A stretch of 64,000 nt of DNA, from positions 54,925 through 118,924 of the forward strand of contig JBEKYM010000006.1 of assembly GCA_049510975.1 (NCBI GenBank). The letters are read 5' to 3'. This DNA comes from JAKACA01 sp049510975 (GTDB taxonomy: Bacteria; Actinomycetota; Acidimicrobiia; Acidimicrobiales; Bog-793). A model generated the notes under the pieces. The model was not told where the DNA came from. It worked only from the letters and a program-made list of their open reading frames with translations, and did no database searches. A program made the translations under genes and the position numbers. Below, one piece after another: positions 17,067 to 25,300 of this stretch (positions are counted from its first letter, which is position 1; every line of letters starts with the position of its first letter).

Positions 17067-17849
17067 TCATTCATCGTCGTGGCTGACACTTCGGGGCGAT
17101 CGGGACGGAGGCGACAGGGCGAACCGCACGCCACCGATCTCGGTCGAAAACGTCGCCGGTCGTTCGTCGCCGAGGCTCAGCGCGAGGCCGCATCGCACGA
17201 TCCCTTCCCGTCCGAGCTCGGCGCTGTCGACAAAGGCGATGGCCTGCCCGGCATCGGCGAGTGCGATCGAAGCGGCGTCGAGAACCACGCCGTCGCCGAG
17301 TACGTCTGCCCATCGTGCCGCTGCGGCCGGCGGGTCTGCGACGGCGACGGTGAGCGACGTCAGCCCTCCCGGCGAGACGAAGGGGGGCGCCGGCGCCGTA
17401 GGCGAGTCGGCGCGCCACTGTGGTCCAGCCCAGTGCCAGGACCAAGGCGGCTCTGCCCAGTCGAGCGAGACGATGGCTCCCGGCACGTCACGGGGATCGA
17501 GGTGCGCCCCGGCGATGTCCGGGAGGTCGGCTTGCCAGACGATCCGGATGCCGAGCTCTGCCACCCGTCGCAACCGGTCGTCCCGCTGGCGGAACTGGAA
17601 GATCGCCATGTACCCGCCGGCCCCATGGCGCTCGAGGTAGCGGTGGCCGGCGCTGTCGTTCGTGAGCGGGGTGAGCACTTCGATGAAGCAGTCGCCGGCG
17701 GCAAGAACCCGGTTCTCGAGTCCGAACACCCCGACTCCCTCGTCCCGGAAGCCGGGAGCGAGACCGAGCTCGGTCTCGAGGCGGTCCGTGACCGCACGGA
17801 GGTCCGGCGTGATGAGCACGACCTGGCGGAGGCGAACGGCGGGGACCAC
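17067..17849 (-). CDS. VOC / glyoxalase-like domain protein
   Basis: About 260 residues, starting VVPAVRLRQVVLITPDL at a GTG 20 bases after the methyltransferase stop. It has two VOC modules: residues of about 8-130 (LGLAPGFRDEGVGVFGLENR, FIEVLTP) and about 160-250. The pattern resembles the glyoxalase-like PF13468 group. The metal triad is incomplete by eye, so dioxygenase or lyase activity is not certain. It is followed ten bases later by the PaaG-like gene, suggesting one transcript from FxsA to the isomerase. The longer upstream extension overlaps the methyltransferase and was rejected. Confidence 0.7.
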   Translation of the reverse strand: MVPAVRLRQVVLITPDLRAVTDRLETELGLAPGFRDEGVGVFGLENRVLAAGDCFIEVLTPLTNDSAGHRYLERHGAGGYMAIFQFRQRDDRLRRVAELGIRIVWQADLPDIAGAHLDPRDVPGAIVSLDWAEPPWSWHWAGPQWRADSPTAPAPPFVSPGGLTSLTVAVADPPAAAARWADVLGDGVVLDAASIALADAGQAIAFVDSAELGREGIVRCGLALSLGDERPATFSTEIGGVRFALSPPSRSPRSVSHDDE

Positions 17850-17868
17850 ATCCCGGACGCTACTGGCA

Positions 17869-18681
17869 TCAGGCGTTTCGCTTCTCGCCGACTCCTTTGA
17901 AGAAGGTGTAGCAAAAGACGCCGTCGGGCTCGGTGGTCCGCTGCAGCGCCCGAACGCCGGCGTCGAAGATCTCGGCATCGATCAGACCGGCACCGATCGC
18001 CGCCTCGCGGACTCCTTCGATCATGGCGGTGAACGTCTTCTTCGTGAAGCCCTCGACGAGGTCGGGATGACCCGAGTCGACGTACACCATCCGGGCATCG
18101 ACACGGACCTCGCCGAAACCCGCCCCGACCATCAGCGGAAAGATCCGCCGACCGACGAGGGCGTCGCCGCCGGCACGCGCCTGCAAGTCGACGAGGCATT
18201 GAATTGCCGCGTGAGCCGCAGCGTTGTCCGGATGGAAGAAGGTGGATCCGTGATCGCCTTCGATCACGGTGATGGTCCCTCCGGGCCGGATGACCTCGCC
18301 CAGGGCCGTCAAGGCTTGGATCGGCTCGGCGAGGTGCTCCAGGACGAAGCAGACGAAGACGTGATCGAACGACTCCGGCTCGAACGGCAGATCCGAGATG
18401 TCGGCCCGTCGGAACTCGACATTGGTCAGGCCAGCGCGCTCGCTGCGACGTCGCGCCTCGGCGAGGGAGTCCGCCGAGATGTCCACGGAGGTGAAATGCG
18501 CCTCGGGACTTCGTGCGGCGAGCGTGAGGGTCTGGGCGCCGACTCCGCAGCCCGCCTCGAGCACGCTCGACCCAGCGCCGTAGCGAGTGTCGCCGTGCAA
18601 CATCTCGACCAGGGCATCGGCCTGGTCGTGCAGGCGGGCATTCTCCCGGGCGTGATAGCCGTGCACGTAGGCGTCATCCAT
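17869..18681 (-). CDS. SAM-dependent methyltransferase
   Basis: A 270-residue class I methyltransferase. SAM motif I is VLEAGCGVGAQT near residue 40, the acidic loop is TSVDISADSL, motif II is DHVFVCFVLEHL, and post-II is VIRPGGTITVIEGDHG. ATG 18681 starts MDDAYVHGYHARENARL, the common opening of the UbiE/MenG-like small-molecule methyltransferases. The C-terminal part (FTKKTFTAMIEGVREAA) may bind substrate. The longer frame reaching into FxsA is not coding. Substrate unknown. Confidence 0.85.
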   Translation of the reverse strand: MDDAYVHGYHARENARLHDQADALVEMLHGDTRYGAGSSVLEAGCGVGAQTLTLAARSPEAHFTSVDISADSLAEARRRSERAGLTNVEFRRADISDLPFEPESFDHVFVCFVLEHLAEPIQALTALGEVIRPGGTITVIEGDHGSTFFHPDNAAAHAAIQCLVDLQARAGGDALVGRRIFPLMVGAGFGEVRVDARMVYVDSGHPDLVEGFTKKTFTAMIEGVREAAIGAGLIDAEIFDAGVRALQRTTEPDGVFCYTFFKGVGEKRNA

Positions 18682-18692
18682 CGGGCGCGGTG

Positions 18693-19289
18693 TCAGTCTC
18701 CGGGCAGGTCGGGCGGTCCGTCGAGGGGTTCGCGCGGCGGGAACGGCGGGCGCGCAGCGTCCTCGCCCGTCGGGCGGAACCCGACGTCGATGACTCGCCA
18801 GCGCCCGGTGGGGAAGGTCTGCACGCGGCGCGCCAGCCGCTGGCCGGATACCCGGATGACGAGATGGCGCACAGGGCCGATCATGAGCAGGAGGCCGAGG
18901 CCGTCGCCGATGAAGCCGGGCACGCAGATCATGACGCCGGCGAGGAACACGACGAGGCCGTCGAGCAACTCCCGCGTCGGCAGTTCCCCGCGCGTCAGCC
19001 GCTCCCGCGTCTGGGCGAGGACGCCGAGGCCGACGTGGCGGACGATAAGAGGACCGAGGGCGCTCACGACGATCAGGATCAACAGCGCCCAGAGGAAGCC
19101 GATCTGCTCGGCCACGGCAACGAACGCGGCGATCTCGGCGCCGACGATGAGCAGCAGGCCGACGAAGAACACACCGCAGGGTAACGCCCGAGCGGAGAGC
19201 GACAGGATCCCGAGCCTCAGCCGCCACCTTCTGCCCCCGCCGAACGGCGGGCCAAAGTCGTAGGCGAACGAGATCGTCTGCTCGAACAC
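18693..19289 (-). CDS. FxsA family membrane protein
   Basis: A 198-residue protein with the FxsA core: two hydrophobic segments around residues 38-85 with AEIAAFVAVAEQIG, then GELPTRELLDGLVVFLAGVM and CVPGFIGDGLGLLLMIGPVR. FxsA is an inner-membrane protein whose overproduction in E. coli relieves F-plasmid exclusion of phage T7. Its normal role is unclear. The GTG start gives an unusually long N-terminus; a GTG near residue 38 would match the family's usual start better. Confidence 0.8.
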   Translation of the reverse strand: MFEQTISFAYDFGPPFGGGRRWRLRLGILSLSARALPCGVFFVGLLLIVGAEIAAFVAVAEQIGFLWALLILIVVSALGPLIVRHVGLGVLAQTRERLTRGELPTRELLDGLVVFLAGVMICVPGFIGDGLGLLLMIGPVRHLVIRVSGQRLARRVQTFPTGRWRVIDVGFRPTGEDAARPPFPPREPLDGPPDLPGD

Positions 19290-19333
19290 GCCGGTCGGCT
19301 CGATGGCAAGGAGCGATCCGTCAAGATCCGCAG

Positions 19334-21856
19334 CTATTCAATCGGCTGCCGACCGATGACCTGCGGCTCACGTCCGGCCAGGAGCCAGCCGGCGGCGGCG
19401 GCCACCAGCGGCATGGCAACGAGGATGAGGAGCAGGTTGGACACCGGGACGTTGCCGAGGGCAGAGACGCCACCGTTGAGCGAGTTCGTCCGGATCCAGC
19501 CGATGACACCGATGTAGCCGGCCAAAGTGCCGAGCAAGGCCCCGAGGAAACCGAGAGCTCCGGCGGTCACGGCCGTCAGTGTGCGTCGCGTCCGGCTACT
19601 GGCGCCCGTGGCGGCGAGAGTGCGGAGATCGGCGGCGGTTTCGCTGCGGATCAGGCCGACGCTCATCGCCAAGATGCCGAGTGCGAGGGCGATCCCGAAG
19701 ATGGTTGCCCAGTTGATGATCTCGGCCGAGGAGGGGATGCTGTTCCTCGTCTCGATGCTCAGACCGCCGGCTGCCGCCGCCAGCCGAGCGCTCGTGACCT
19801 GAGCGGCGCTCGGGGAACCGGGCGACTGGATCAGCCATCCGGAGACGGTGGGCGTCAGGCCGAACCTGTGGAGGGCGTACTCGGTGATCACCGTGTTGGG
19901 AGCCGACGTGCCGGACGGCAGGGCGCTGATCTCCTGGATCAGGGGGTCGGCAAGGCAGCCGTTCGCCTCGCTGCAGCCGGACGCATTTGCTCCCGGCCCG
20001 TTCGGCTGAGGCCCTGGCCCGGGACCGGCCTTGGTTCCGCCTCCCCCGACTGACCACGTGAGCTGCATGTTGGAGAGGGTGGAGAGCCCCGGGCGCATGG
20101 TGAGCAGGATCGCCTTGGGGTCGACCTGTGACGCCTTGATGCCGAAGGCCTGCAGGAGCTGGGGGGTGGCGACATAGAGCGTTCCGTTCCAGTTGCGCCC
20201 CGGGCCGACGTGGTTGGGGGAGGCACTCGTGGTCTCCAGCTCGACGGCCTCGTGGGATCCGAGGGTGGCGGCAATGCCATTGACGCTCTTCTCCATGGCT
20301 GCGAGCTGGGCGTTCGTGAAGTTGATGACGTTGGGACCGCTCGGCGCATAGACGGCGATCTGATTCGACGCCAGGTTCGGACCGGCGTAGTCGAGGACGT
20401 TGCCGAACCGAGCGGCGGCGATGACCGAGATGACGACGGCGATGAGGACGCCGACGCCGATCGCCGACAGCGCCGAGCCCGAACGCGCCCGGTAGCGAGC
20501 GAGGTCCCGCAGAGCCAGGCGCACGGCGATCGGGGCGCGCCGGCCCAGACGAGCGAGCGCCGAGAGGCAGAAGGGCGACAGGAGGATCACACCGGGGATG
20601 AGGGCGATGAGGCCGAGCGCGAGCTCCGGCATTCCCTGGTTGCTGCCACCAGTGCTCCGGCTGCCCGAGTAGCCCAGCAACAGAAAGGCGATCACGAGGA
20701 CCACGATGCCTGGAACCGCCGACCGGTGGATCTGTCTCGGGGGGGCCGGCCGGCCGGACAGCGCCGCCACGATGGGGACCTTCGTGATCGAGCGGGCCGG
20801 CCGGGAGGCGGCAAAGTACGTGGCCACGACGGCGAGGATCATGGCGAGGGCGATCACGAGCCATGGCAGCGAGAACGTCCCGATGACGTGGTGGGCGCTC
20901 GTCTCGAGTGTCGGCCGATAGGCCAGCCAGGCAGCCAGACCCACAAGAGCGCCGATCACGGCCCCGACGAGGCCAACGGCTGCGCCGTTCGCCCGCACGA
21001 CGAGCCCGACGTTGCGGTCGGTGGCGCCGAGGGACTCGAGCATTCCCAGCGAGCGCAGCCGCCGCTGGGCAAGCACCGTGAAACCTCCGACAGCCACGAG
21101 GGCGATGAGAAGCATGCCGATCACGAGTGCGGCGATCGAGATGGTCTCGGGGTTGAGGGCGTTGGTGGAAGCGGCCGACTGCAGGTTCTGCACGCTGGCG
21201 CCGATGGAGCGCGGCGACACTCCTGGGGCGTCGAAGAGCACGGTGACCTCGGTGGGCGCGTGGACCTGGCCGGGCACGACGAGAGCGAACTCGTCAAGCA
21301 GGCTCTGTGGGTTCTCGACGATGCCGACCACTCGGCGCGTCGTGCCACCCTCGTGCCAGAGATCACCGATGCCGACTCCGAAGGCCGAGGCCACGCCGGC
21401 GGTGAGGGCGACCTGGTTCGCTCCGTTCGGGAAGTTCCCGCTCCGGAGCGCGAGCATCGGCCGGCCGAAAGGCCCGGCGGGGTTCTGGGCGCGCAGCTGG
21501 TACGTGTTGACCGAGCCCGGGATCGCCAGGGTCTCGTTCTCGATCACGTCGACTCGGCCGAAACGGTGCTGCAGCTGCGCGATCTGGCTCGCCAGATGCG
21601 TGTCGGGGCTCTGGAAGCTGGCGAGGTCCTGGGCGGTGCCGAAGCCGAAGTTGGCCGGCGTCGGCGTGTTCATCGAGACGGCCGCGCCGATGATCGTCGC
21701 CCCGACCGCCACGACGACGAGAGCCAAGATCAAGGACTGCTGGCGCCACTCGTGCCGGAACAGGCGCCAGGCCCAGCGAACAACCGCCCGGCGGGCGGGA
21801 GCGCCTCCGTTGGCCGAGCGGGTGGATGGCGGCGAGATCAGGACGGCGGCGGTCAT
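19334..21856 (-). CDS. ABC transporter permease, FtsX/MacB type
   Basis: An 840-residue permease. It has an N-terminal membrane segment (SLILALVVVAVGATIIGAAV), a first external MacB-like domain of about 170 residues, three membrane segments of the first FtsX core around 235-360, a second half with a large external domain (about 480-690, with a Pro/Gly/Asn-rich loop), and three final membrane segments. This is the duplicated FtsX plan of exporters for peptides, lipoproteins or antibiotics. The start overlaps the ATPase stop (ATGA). It probably also works with the second, near-identical ATPase upstream. Confidence 0.88.
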   Translation of the reverse strand: MTAAVLISPPSTRSANGGAPARRAVVRWAWRLFRHEWRQQSLILALVVVAVGATIIGAAVSMNTPTPANFGFGTAQDLASFQSPDTHLASQIAQLQHRFGRVDVIENETLAIPGSVNTYQLRAQNPAGPFGRPMLALRSGNFPNGANQVALTAGVASAFGVGIGDLWHEGGTTRRVVGIVENPQSLLDEFALVVPGQVHAPTEVTVLFDAPGVSPRSIGASVQNLQSAASTNALNPETISIAALVIGMLLIALVAVGGFTVLAQRRLRSLGMLESLGATDRNVGLVVRANGAAVGLVGAVIGALVGLAAWLAYRPTLETSAHHVIGTFSLPWLVIALAMILAVVATYFAASRPARSITKVPIVAALSGRPAPPRQIHRSAVPGIVVLVIAFLLLGYSGSRSTGGSNQGMPELALGLIALIPGVILLSPFCLSALARLGRRAPIAVRLALRDLARYRARSGSALSAIGVGVLIAVVISVIAAARFGNVLDYAGPNLASNQIAVYAPSGPNVINFTNAQLAAMEKSVNGIAATLGSHEAVELETTSASPNHVGPGRNWNGTLYVATPQLLQAFGIKASQVDPKAILLTMRPGLSTLSNMQLTWSVGGGGTKAGPGPGPQPNGPGANASGCSEANGCLADPLIQEISALPSGTSAPNTVITEYALHRFGLTPTVSGWLIQSPGSPSAAQVTSARLAAAAGGLSIETRNSIPSSAEIINWATIFGIALALGILAMSVGLIRSETAADLRTLAATGASSRTRRTLTAVTAGALGFLGALLGTLAGYIGVIGWIRTNSLNGGVSALGNVPVSNLLLILVAMPLVAAAAGWLLAGREPQVIGRQPIE

Positions 21857-22569
21857 GGCCGGCTCGTCTCGAGCAGCGACTCGGGACCCTGCGTCCGCGT
21901 CTCGTCCACGACGTGCCCGTCACGCAGGAAGACGACGCGATCTGCCCAAGAGGCGAGGTTGGCGTCGTGGGTGACCATGACTGCGGCGACTCCCCGCTTG
22001 CAGGCGGTGAGGATGAGGCGCATGACTGCCTCGCCGTTGGTCGAGTCGAGGGCGCCGGAGGGCTCGTCGGCCAGCAAGATGTGCCGTTCCCCCACGACAG
22101 CGCGGGCGATCGAGACGCGCTGGCGCTCGCCGCCGGACAGCTGGTCCGGGAAGTGTGTGGCTCGCTCGGCGAGCCCGAGCTCGTCGAGGGCGGCCATCCC
22201 GGCCGCACGCGCCCGCTTTGCCGGGATGCCGTCGAGCTCCAGCGGGAGGGCGACGTTCTCGACGGCCGTGAGCCCTGCAAGAAGGTTGAAGTCCTGGAAG
22301 ACGAAGCCGATCGTGCGCCGCCGGAGCCTGGCCTTGTCGTTGCGGGACATTCTCGCGAGCGGCGCTCCGCCGATGAGGACCTCGCCGTCGGTCGGGTCCT
22401 CGAGGCTGCCGGCGATGGTGAGCAGCGTCGACTTTCCGGACCCGCTCGGGCCCATCACGGCGACGAGATGGCCGGCGTCGACTGCGAGATCGAGATGTTC
22501 GATGGCGTGCACCATTGTCGCGCCCTCGCCGTAGGACTTTGACACGTTGCGGAGTTCGAGAACGCTCAT
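21853..22569 (-). CDS. ABC transporter ATP-binding protein, MacB/LolD type (copy 1)
   Basis: A 238-residue ATPase: Walker A GPSGSGKS, Q-loop FVFQDFNLLAGLT, signature LSGGERQRVSIARA, Walker B ILLADEPSGALDS and H-loop VMVTHDANLASW. It is coupled to the 840-residue permease by a 4-base overlap and is a close paralogue of the ATPase at 22.7-23.4 kb. Its promoter region carries a 13-base dyad that also occurs before the PadR gene, so PadR control is likely. AGAAGGAAGGCA-type purine sequence lies upstream of the ATG. Confidence 0.93.
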   Translation of the reverse strand: MSVLELRNVSKSYGEGATMVHAIEHLDLAVDAGHLVAVMGPSGSGKSTLLTIAGSLEDPTDGEVLIGGAPLARMSRNDKARLRRRTIGFVFQDFNLLAGLTAVENVALPLELDGIPAKRARAAGMAALDELGLAERATHFPDQLSGGERQRVSIARAVVGERHILLADEPSGALDSTNGEAVMRLILTACKRGVAAVMVTHDANLASWADRVVFLRDGHVVDETRTQGPESLLETSRP

Positions 22570-22613
22570 GAACTGATGCCTTCCTTCGCCAGAAGCAGTA
22601 GGTCAACGGATAA

Positions 22614-22626
22614 CATACTCCGTATA
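22614..22626. promoter_or_regulatory. Candidate PadR operator, upstream of the ABC exporter
   Basis: CATACTCCGTATA contains the dyad ATAC-TCC-GTAT. It differs at only two of 13 positions from the palindrome just before the PadR gene (24001-24013). It lies 45 bases before the ATPase start, within the expected promoter. Binding by the neighbouring PadR protein is inferred from the shared site. Confidence 0.6.
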
Positions 22627-22676
22627 CTACGCCAAACGGTCCGAACTGCAAGGACGCGATTGAAGCACGCCGCCTG

Positions 22677-23408
22677 TCAGCGACTTGAGCTGGGCGAACT
22701 CGCTTGCAGAATCGCCTCCGGGCTCGGCGGAGGCACCGTCTGATCGACGACCCGCCCGTCGCGAAGGAAGACCACTCGGTCGGCCCAAGACGCCAGTTGG
22801 GCGTCGTGGGTGACAATGACGGCCGCGACGCCACGGTGGCATGCCGTGAGGATCATCCGCATGACGGTGTCGCCGTTCGTCGAGTCGAGCGCGCCCGAGG
22901 GCTCGTCGGCCAGCAGGAGATGCCGGTCTCCTACGACGGCGCGGGCGATCGACACCCGCTGCCGTTCGCCACCGGAGAGCTCGTCGGGATAATGAGCCGC
23001 CCGGTCGCCGAGACCCAGCTCTTCGAGCGCCGCCATGCCGGCGAGGCGGGCCTTCTTTGCGGACAGACCATCGAGCTCGAGCGGCAGTGACACGTTCTCG
23101 GCCGCCGTCAGGCCCGCCAAGAGGTTGTAGTCCTGGAACACGTACCCGATGGTCCGGCGCCGCAGCCGCGCCTTGTCGTTGCGTGACATCTTCGTGAGCT
23201 CGGCGCCGTCGATGAACACCTCGCCGCTCGTCGGCTCCTCGAGGCTGCCGGCAATCGTCAGCAGGGTCGACTTCCCTGAGCCGCTCGGGCCCATCACCGC
23301 GACGAGCGAGCCCGGGTCGACCGACAGGTTGATGTCCTGGATGGCATGGACCTCGGCGGCGCCCTCCCCGTAGGACTTGGAGACGTGGCGCAGCTCGAGG
23401 AAGCTCAC
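22677..23408 (-). CDS. ABC transporter ATP-binding protein, MacB/LolD type (copy 2, no permease of its own)
   Basis: A 243-residue ATPase with Walker A GPSGSGKS, VFQDYNLLAGLT, LSGGERQRVSIARA, LLLADEPSGALDS and VIVTHDAQLASW. It matches copy 1 over its whole length with mostly conservative changes, so the pair arose by duplication. The GTG start overlaps the PadR stop (GTGA), giving a PadR-ATPase operon. No permease follows before copy 1, so it must share the 840-residue permease, use one elsewhere, or be a leftover of the duplication. The sequence shows no damage. Confidence 0.9.
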   Translation of the reverse strand: MSFLELRHVSKSYGEGAAEVHAIQDINLSVDPGSLVAVMGPSGSGKSTLLTIAGSLEEPTSGEVFIDGAELTKMSRNDKARLRRRTIGYVFQDYNLLAGLTAAENVSLPLELDGLSAKKARLAGMAALEELGLGDRAAHYPDELSGGERQRVSIARAVVGDRHLLLADEPSGALDSTNGDTVMRMILTACHRGVAAVIVTHDAQLASWADRVVFLRDGRVVDQTVPPPSPEAILQASSPSSSR

Positions 23409-23980
23409 CGACGGACGACCAATCGGCGTGCAAGCCTGGGCGCTGCGGATGTGCTCGGCGGGGCGACGGCGGCCCGCTTGAGGCGGCCATCGGCGGTGTC
23501 GAGCCAACGCACGACCGAGTCGAGGCGAAACAGCTCCGCGTCGACGACGAGGGCAAAGGTGAGATCGAAATCCGCCTCGTCCTCTTTGAGACGGGTCCAC
23601 TGCTGCATGAGCTCGACCACGTAGCGACGATGGATCTGGATGACGTCGTGCACCGAGACGCCCGGAACCCGAAGCGCCGAAAGCACCTTGATGACGAGCT
23701 CGTCGCGGGGGGGCGAGGTCATGTCGGGCGGTGTGTTCAACCACCTGGAGAGCTCGGTCGAGCCGGCTTCAGTGATGCGGAACCCCTTTTGCGGACCCTC
23801 GTTCTCGGGTTCGTCCGACTCGACGAGTCCGTCCCGCTCGAGCCGCTGAAGCGTCGTGTACACCTGGCCGATGTTGAGCGGCCAGACCTCGCCGGTGCTG
23901 GACTCGAACTCCTGTCGCAGCTGCAGGCCGTATTTCGGGCCTTCGCTCAGCAAGGCGAGGATCGCATGCCGGACGCTCAC
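23405..23980 (-). CDS. PadR family transcriptional regulator
   Basis: About 191 residues. The winged helix begins VSVRHAILALLSEGPKYGLQ and includes the PadR hallmark QVYTTLQRLERDGLVE. The C-terminal part (VHDVIQIHRRYVVELMQQW) is the coiled dimerisation region. GTG 23980 gives the family's normal start; ATG 23992 is also possible. Members usually repress an adjacent transporter and are relieved by its substrate. Here it is co-translated with an ATPase, and the palindrome CATACTCAGTATG lies 20 bases ahead of its start, so it probably also represses itself. Confidence 0.9.
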   Translation of the reverse strand: MSVRHAILALLSEGPKYGLQLRQEFESSTGEVWPLNIGQVYTTLQRLERDGLVESDEPENEGPQKGFRITEAGSTELSRWLNTPPDMTSPPRDELVIKVLSALRVPGVSVHDVIQIHRRYVVELMQQWTRLKEDEADFDLTFALVVDAELFRLDSVVRWLDTADGRLKRAAVAPPSTSAAPRLARRLVVRR

Positions 23981-24000
23981 CGCTCCACCCATTCCTTCGT

Positions 24001-24013
24001 CATACTCAGTATG
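24001..24013. promoter_or_regulatory. Candidate PadR operator, autoregulatory
   Basis: CATACTCAGTATG is a perfect 6-1-6 palindrome between the PadR gene and the divergent dehydrogenase gene. A near copy precedes the ABC exporter. The location would allow control of both the PadR-ATPase operon and the dehydrogenase. Confidence 0.65.
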
Positions 24014-24066
24014 GTACAGCGTCTCCGGCAGGGCTTCCTTGCGCACCTGGCCGCTAAGTTCGAAGG

Positions 24067-25218
24067 ATGACAACCGACACGCCTCGAGAAGCGCTGCAGT
24101 TGCGCTCGCTGGTCACACCGGCCGGAGTGCTCGAGATCTCGCTCGCGACGGTCCCCGTCCCCGAACCCAAGGACGACGAGGTGCTCATCCGGGTCGAAGC
24201 GTCGCCGATCAACCCATCCGACCTGGGTCTGCTGCTCGCCGGTGCCGACGTGACGACGGCAACGGTGTCGGGATCCGGTGCCGACCGTGTCCTCTCGGCG
24301 ACGCTTCCGCCAGCCTCGCTACGGGCGATGGCCGGCCGGGTCGGTGCCTCGCTCCCGGTCGGCAACGAGGGCGCCGGCACCGTCGTGGCGGCGGGATCGT
24401 CGCCGGCGGCGCAAGCGCTGCTCGGCAGGACCGTGTCGCTCGCCGGCGGGTCGATGTACTCGCAGTACCGCTGCGCGCCGGCCGCGCAGTGCCTGCGACT
24501 GCCGGAGGGCACGCCCGCCAGTGCCGGCGCCTCGTCCTTCGTCAACCCGTTGACAGCGCTCGGCATGGTCGAGACCATGCGCCTCGAGGGTCACAGCGCC
24601 CTCGTGCACACGGCGGCGGCTTCGAACCTCGGTCAGATGCTCAACCGGCTTTGCCTCGCCGAAGAGGTCCCGCTCGTCAATATTGTGCGGAGGGCAGAGC
24701 AAGAGGAGCTCCTCAGGACTGCCGGCGCCACCTACGTCTGCAACTCGAGCTCCCCCGAGTTCATGTCCGAGTTGACCGAGGCCCTCGTCGCCACGTCGGC
24801 CACGCTCGCGTTCGATGCCATCGGCGGCGGCAAACTGGCAGGCCAGATTCTCACCTGCATGGAGGCAGCCGCCACAGCGACGGCGACCGAGTACAGCCGC
24901 TACGGCTCGACTCGCCACAAGCAGGTCTACATCTACGGCGGGCTCGATCGAAGCCCCACCGAGCTCAACCGGAGCTTCGGGATGGCGTGGGGGGTCGGCG
25001 GTTGGCTGCTGACGCCGTTCCTGCAGAAGATCGGCTCCGAGGCCTTCGGCCAGCTTCGCACCCGGGTGGCGGCGGAGCTGACGACAACCTTCGCGAGCAC
25101 CTACACGAACGAGGTCTCGCTCGCCGAGGCGCTCGAGCTCGAGTCGGTGCTCGTCTACGCCAAGCAGGCGACCGGGGAGAAGTACCTGATCAATCCCAGC
25201 AGGGACGGGAGCTCCTGA
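24067..25218 (+). CDS. Zinc-free MDR superfamily oxidoreductase (quinone-reductase-like)
   Basis: A 383-residue medium-chain dehydrogenase/reductase. The GroES-like domain is DDEVLIRVEASPINPSDLGL with VGNEGAGTVVAAG. The NAD(P)-binding part is ALVHTAAASNLGQMLNRL, a degenerate Rossmann glycine motif of the kind seen in bacterial MDR proteins that act on crotonyl-CoA or quinones. The structural zinc cysteines are absent. It starts at ATG after CGAAGG. It is divergent from PadR, with the candidate operator 54-66 bases upstream, so it may be induced together with the exporter. Confidence 0.8.
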   Translation: MTTDTPREALQLRSLVTPAGVLEISLATVPVPEPKDDEVLIRVEASPINPSDLGLLLAGADVTTATVSGSGADRVLSATLPPASLRAMAGRVGASLPVGNEGAGTVVAAGSSPAAQALLGRTVSLAGGSMYSQYRCAPAAQCLRLPEGTPASAGASSFVNPLTALGMVETMRLEGHSALVHTAAASNLGQMLNRLCLAEEVPLVNIVRRAEQEELLRTAGATYVCNSSSPEFMSELTEALVATSATLAFDAIGGGKLAGQILTCMEAAATATATEYSRYGSTRHKQVYIYGGLDRSPTELNRSFGMAWGVGGWLLTPFLQKIGSEAFGQLRTRVAAELTTTFASTYTNEVSLAEALELESVLVYAKQATGEKYLINPSRDGSS

Positions 25219-25300
25219 GGCAGGTTCTTGTTGCTCAGGCGCTGGTAACCGCCCCGACGATGCAGTAGGACTGTTGCACCTGACGCTAAGGAGGCAACAG

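Noticed and set aside
18682..19227. Extension of the methyltransferase into the FxsA gene
   Set aside because: The sequence is Arg-rich shadow coding. The conserved methyltransferase opening begins at ATG 18681.
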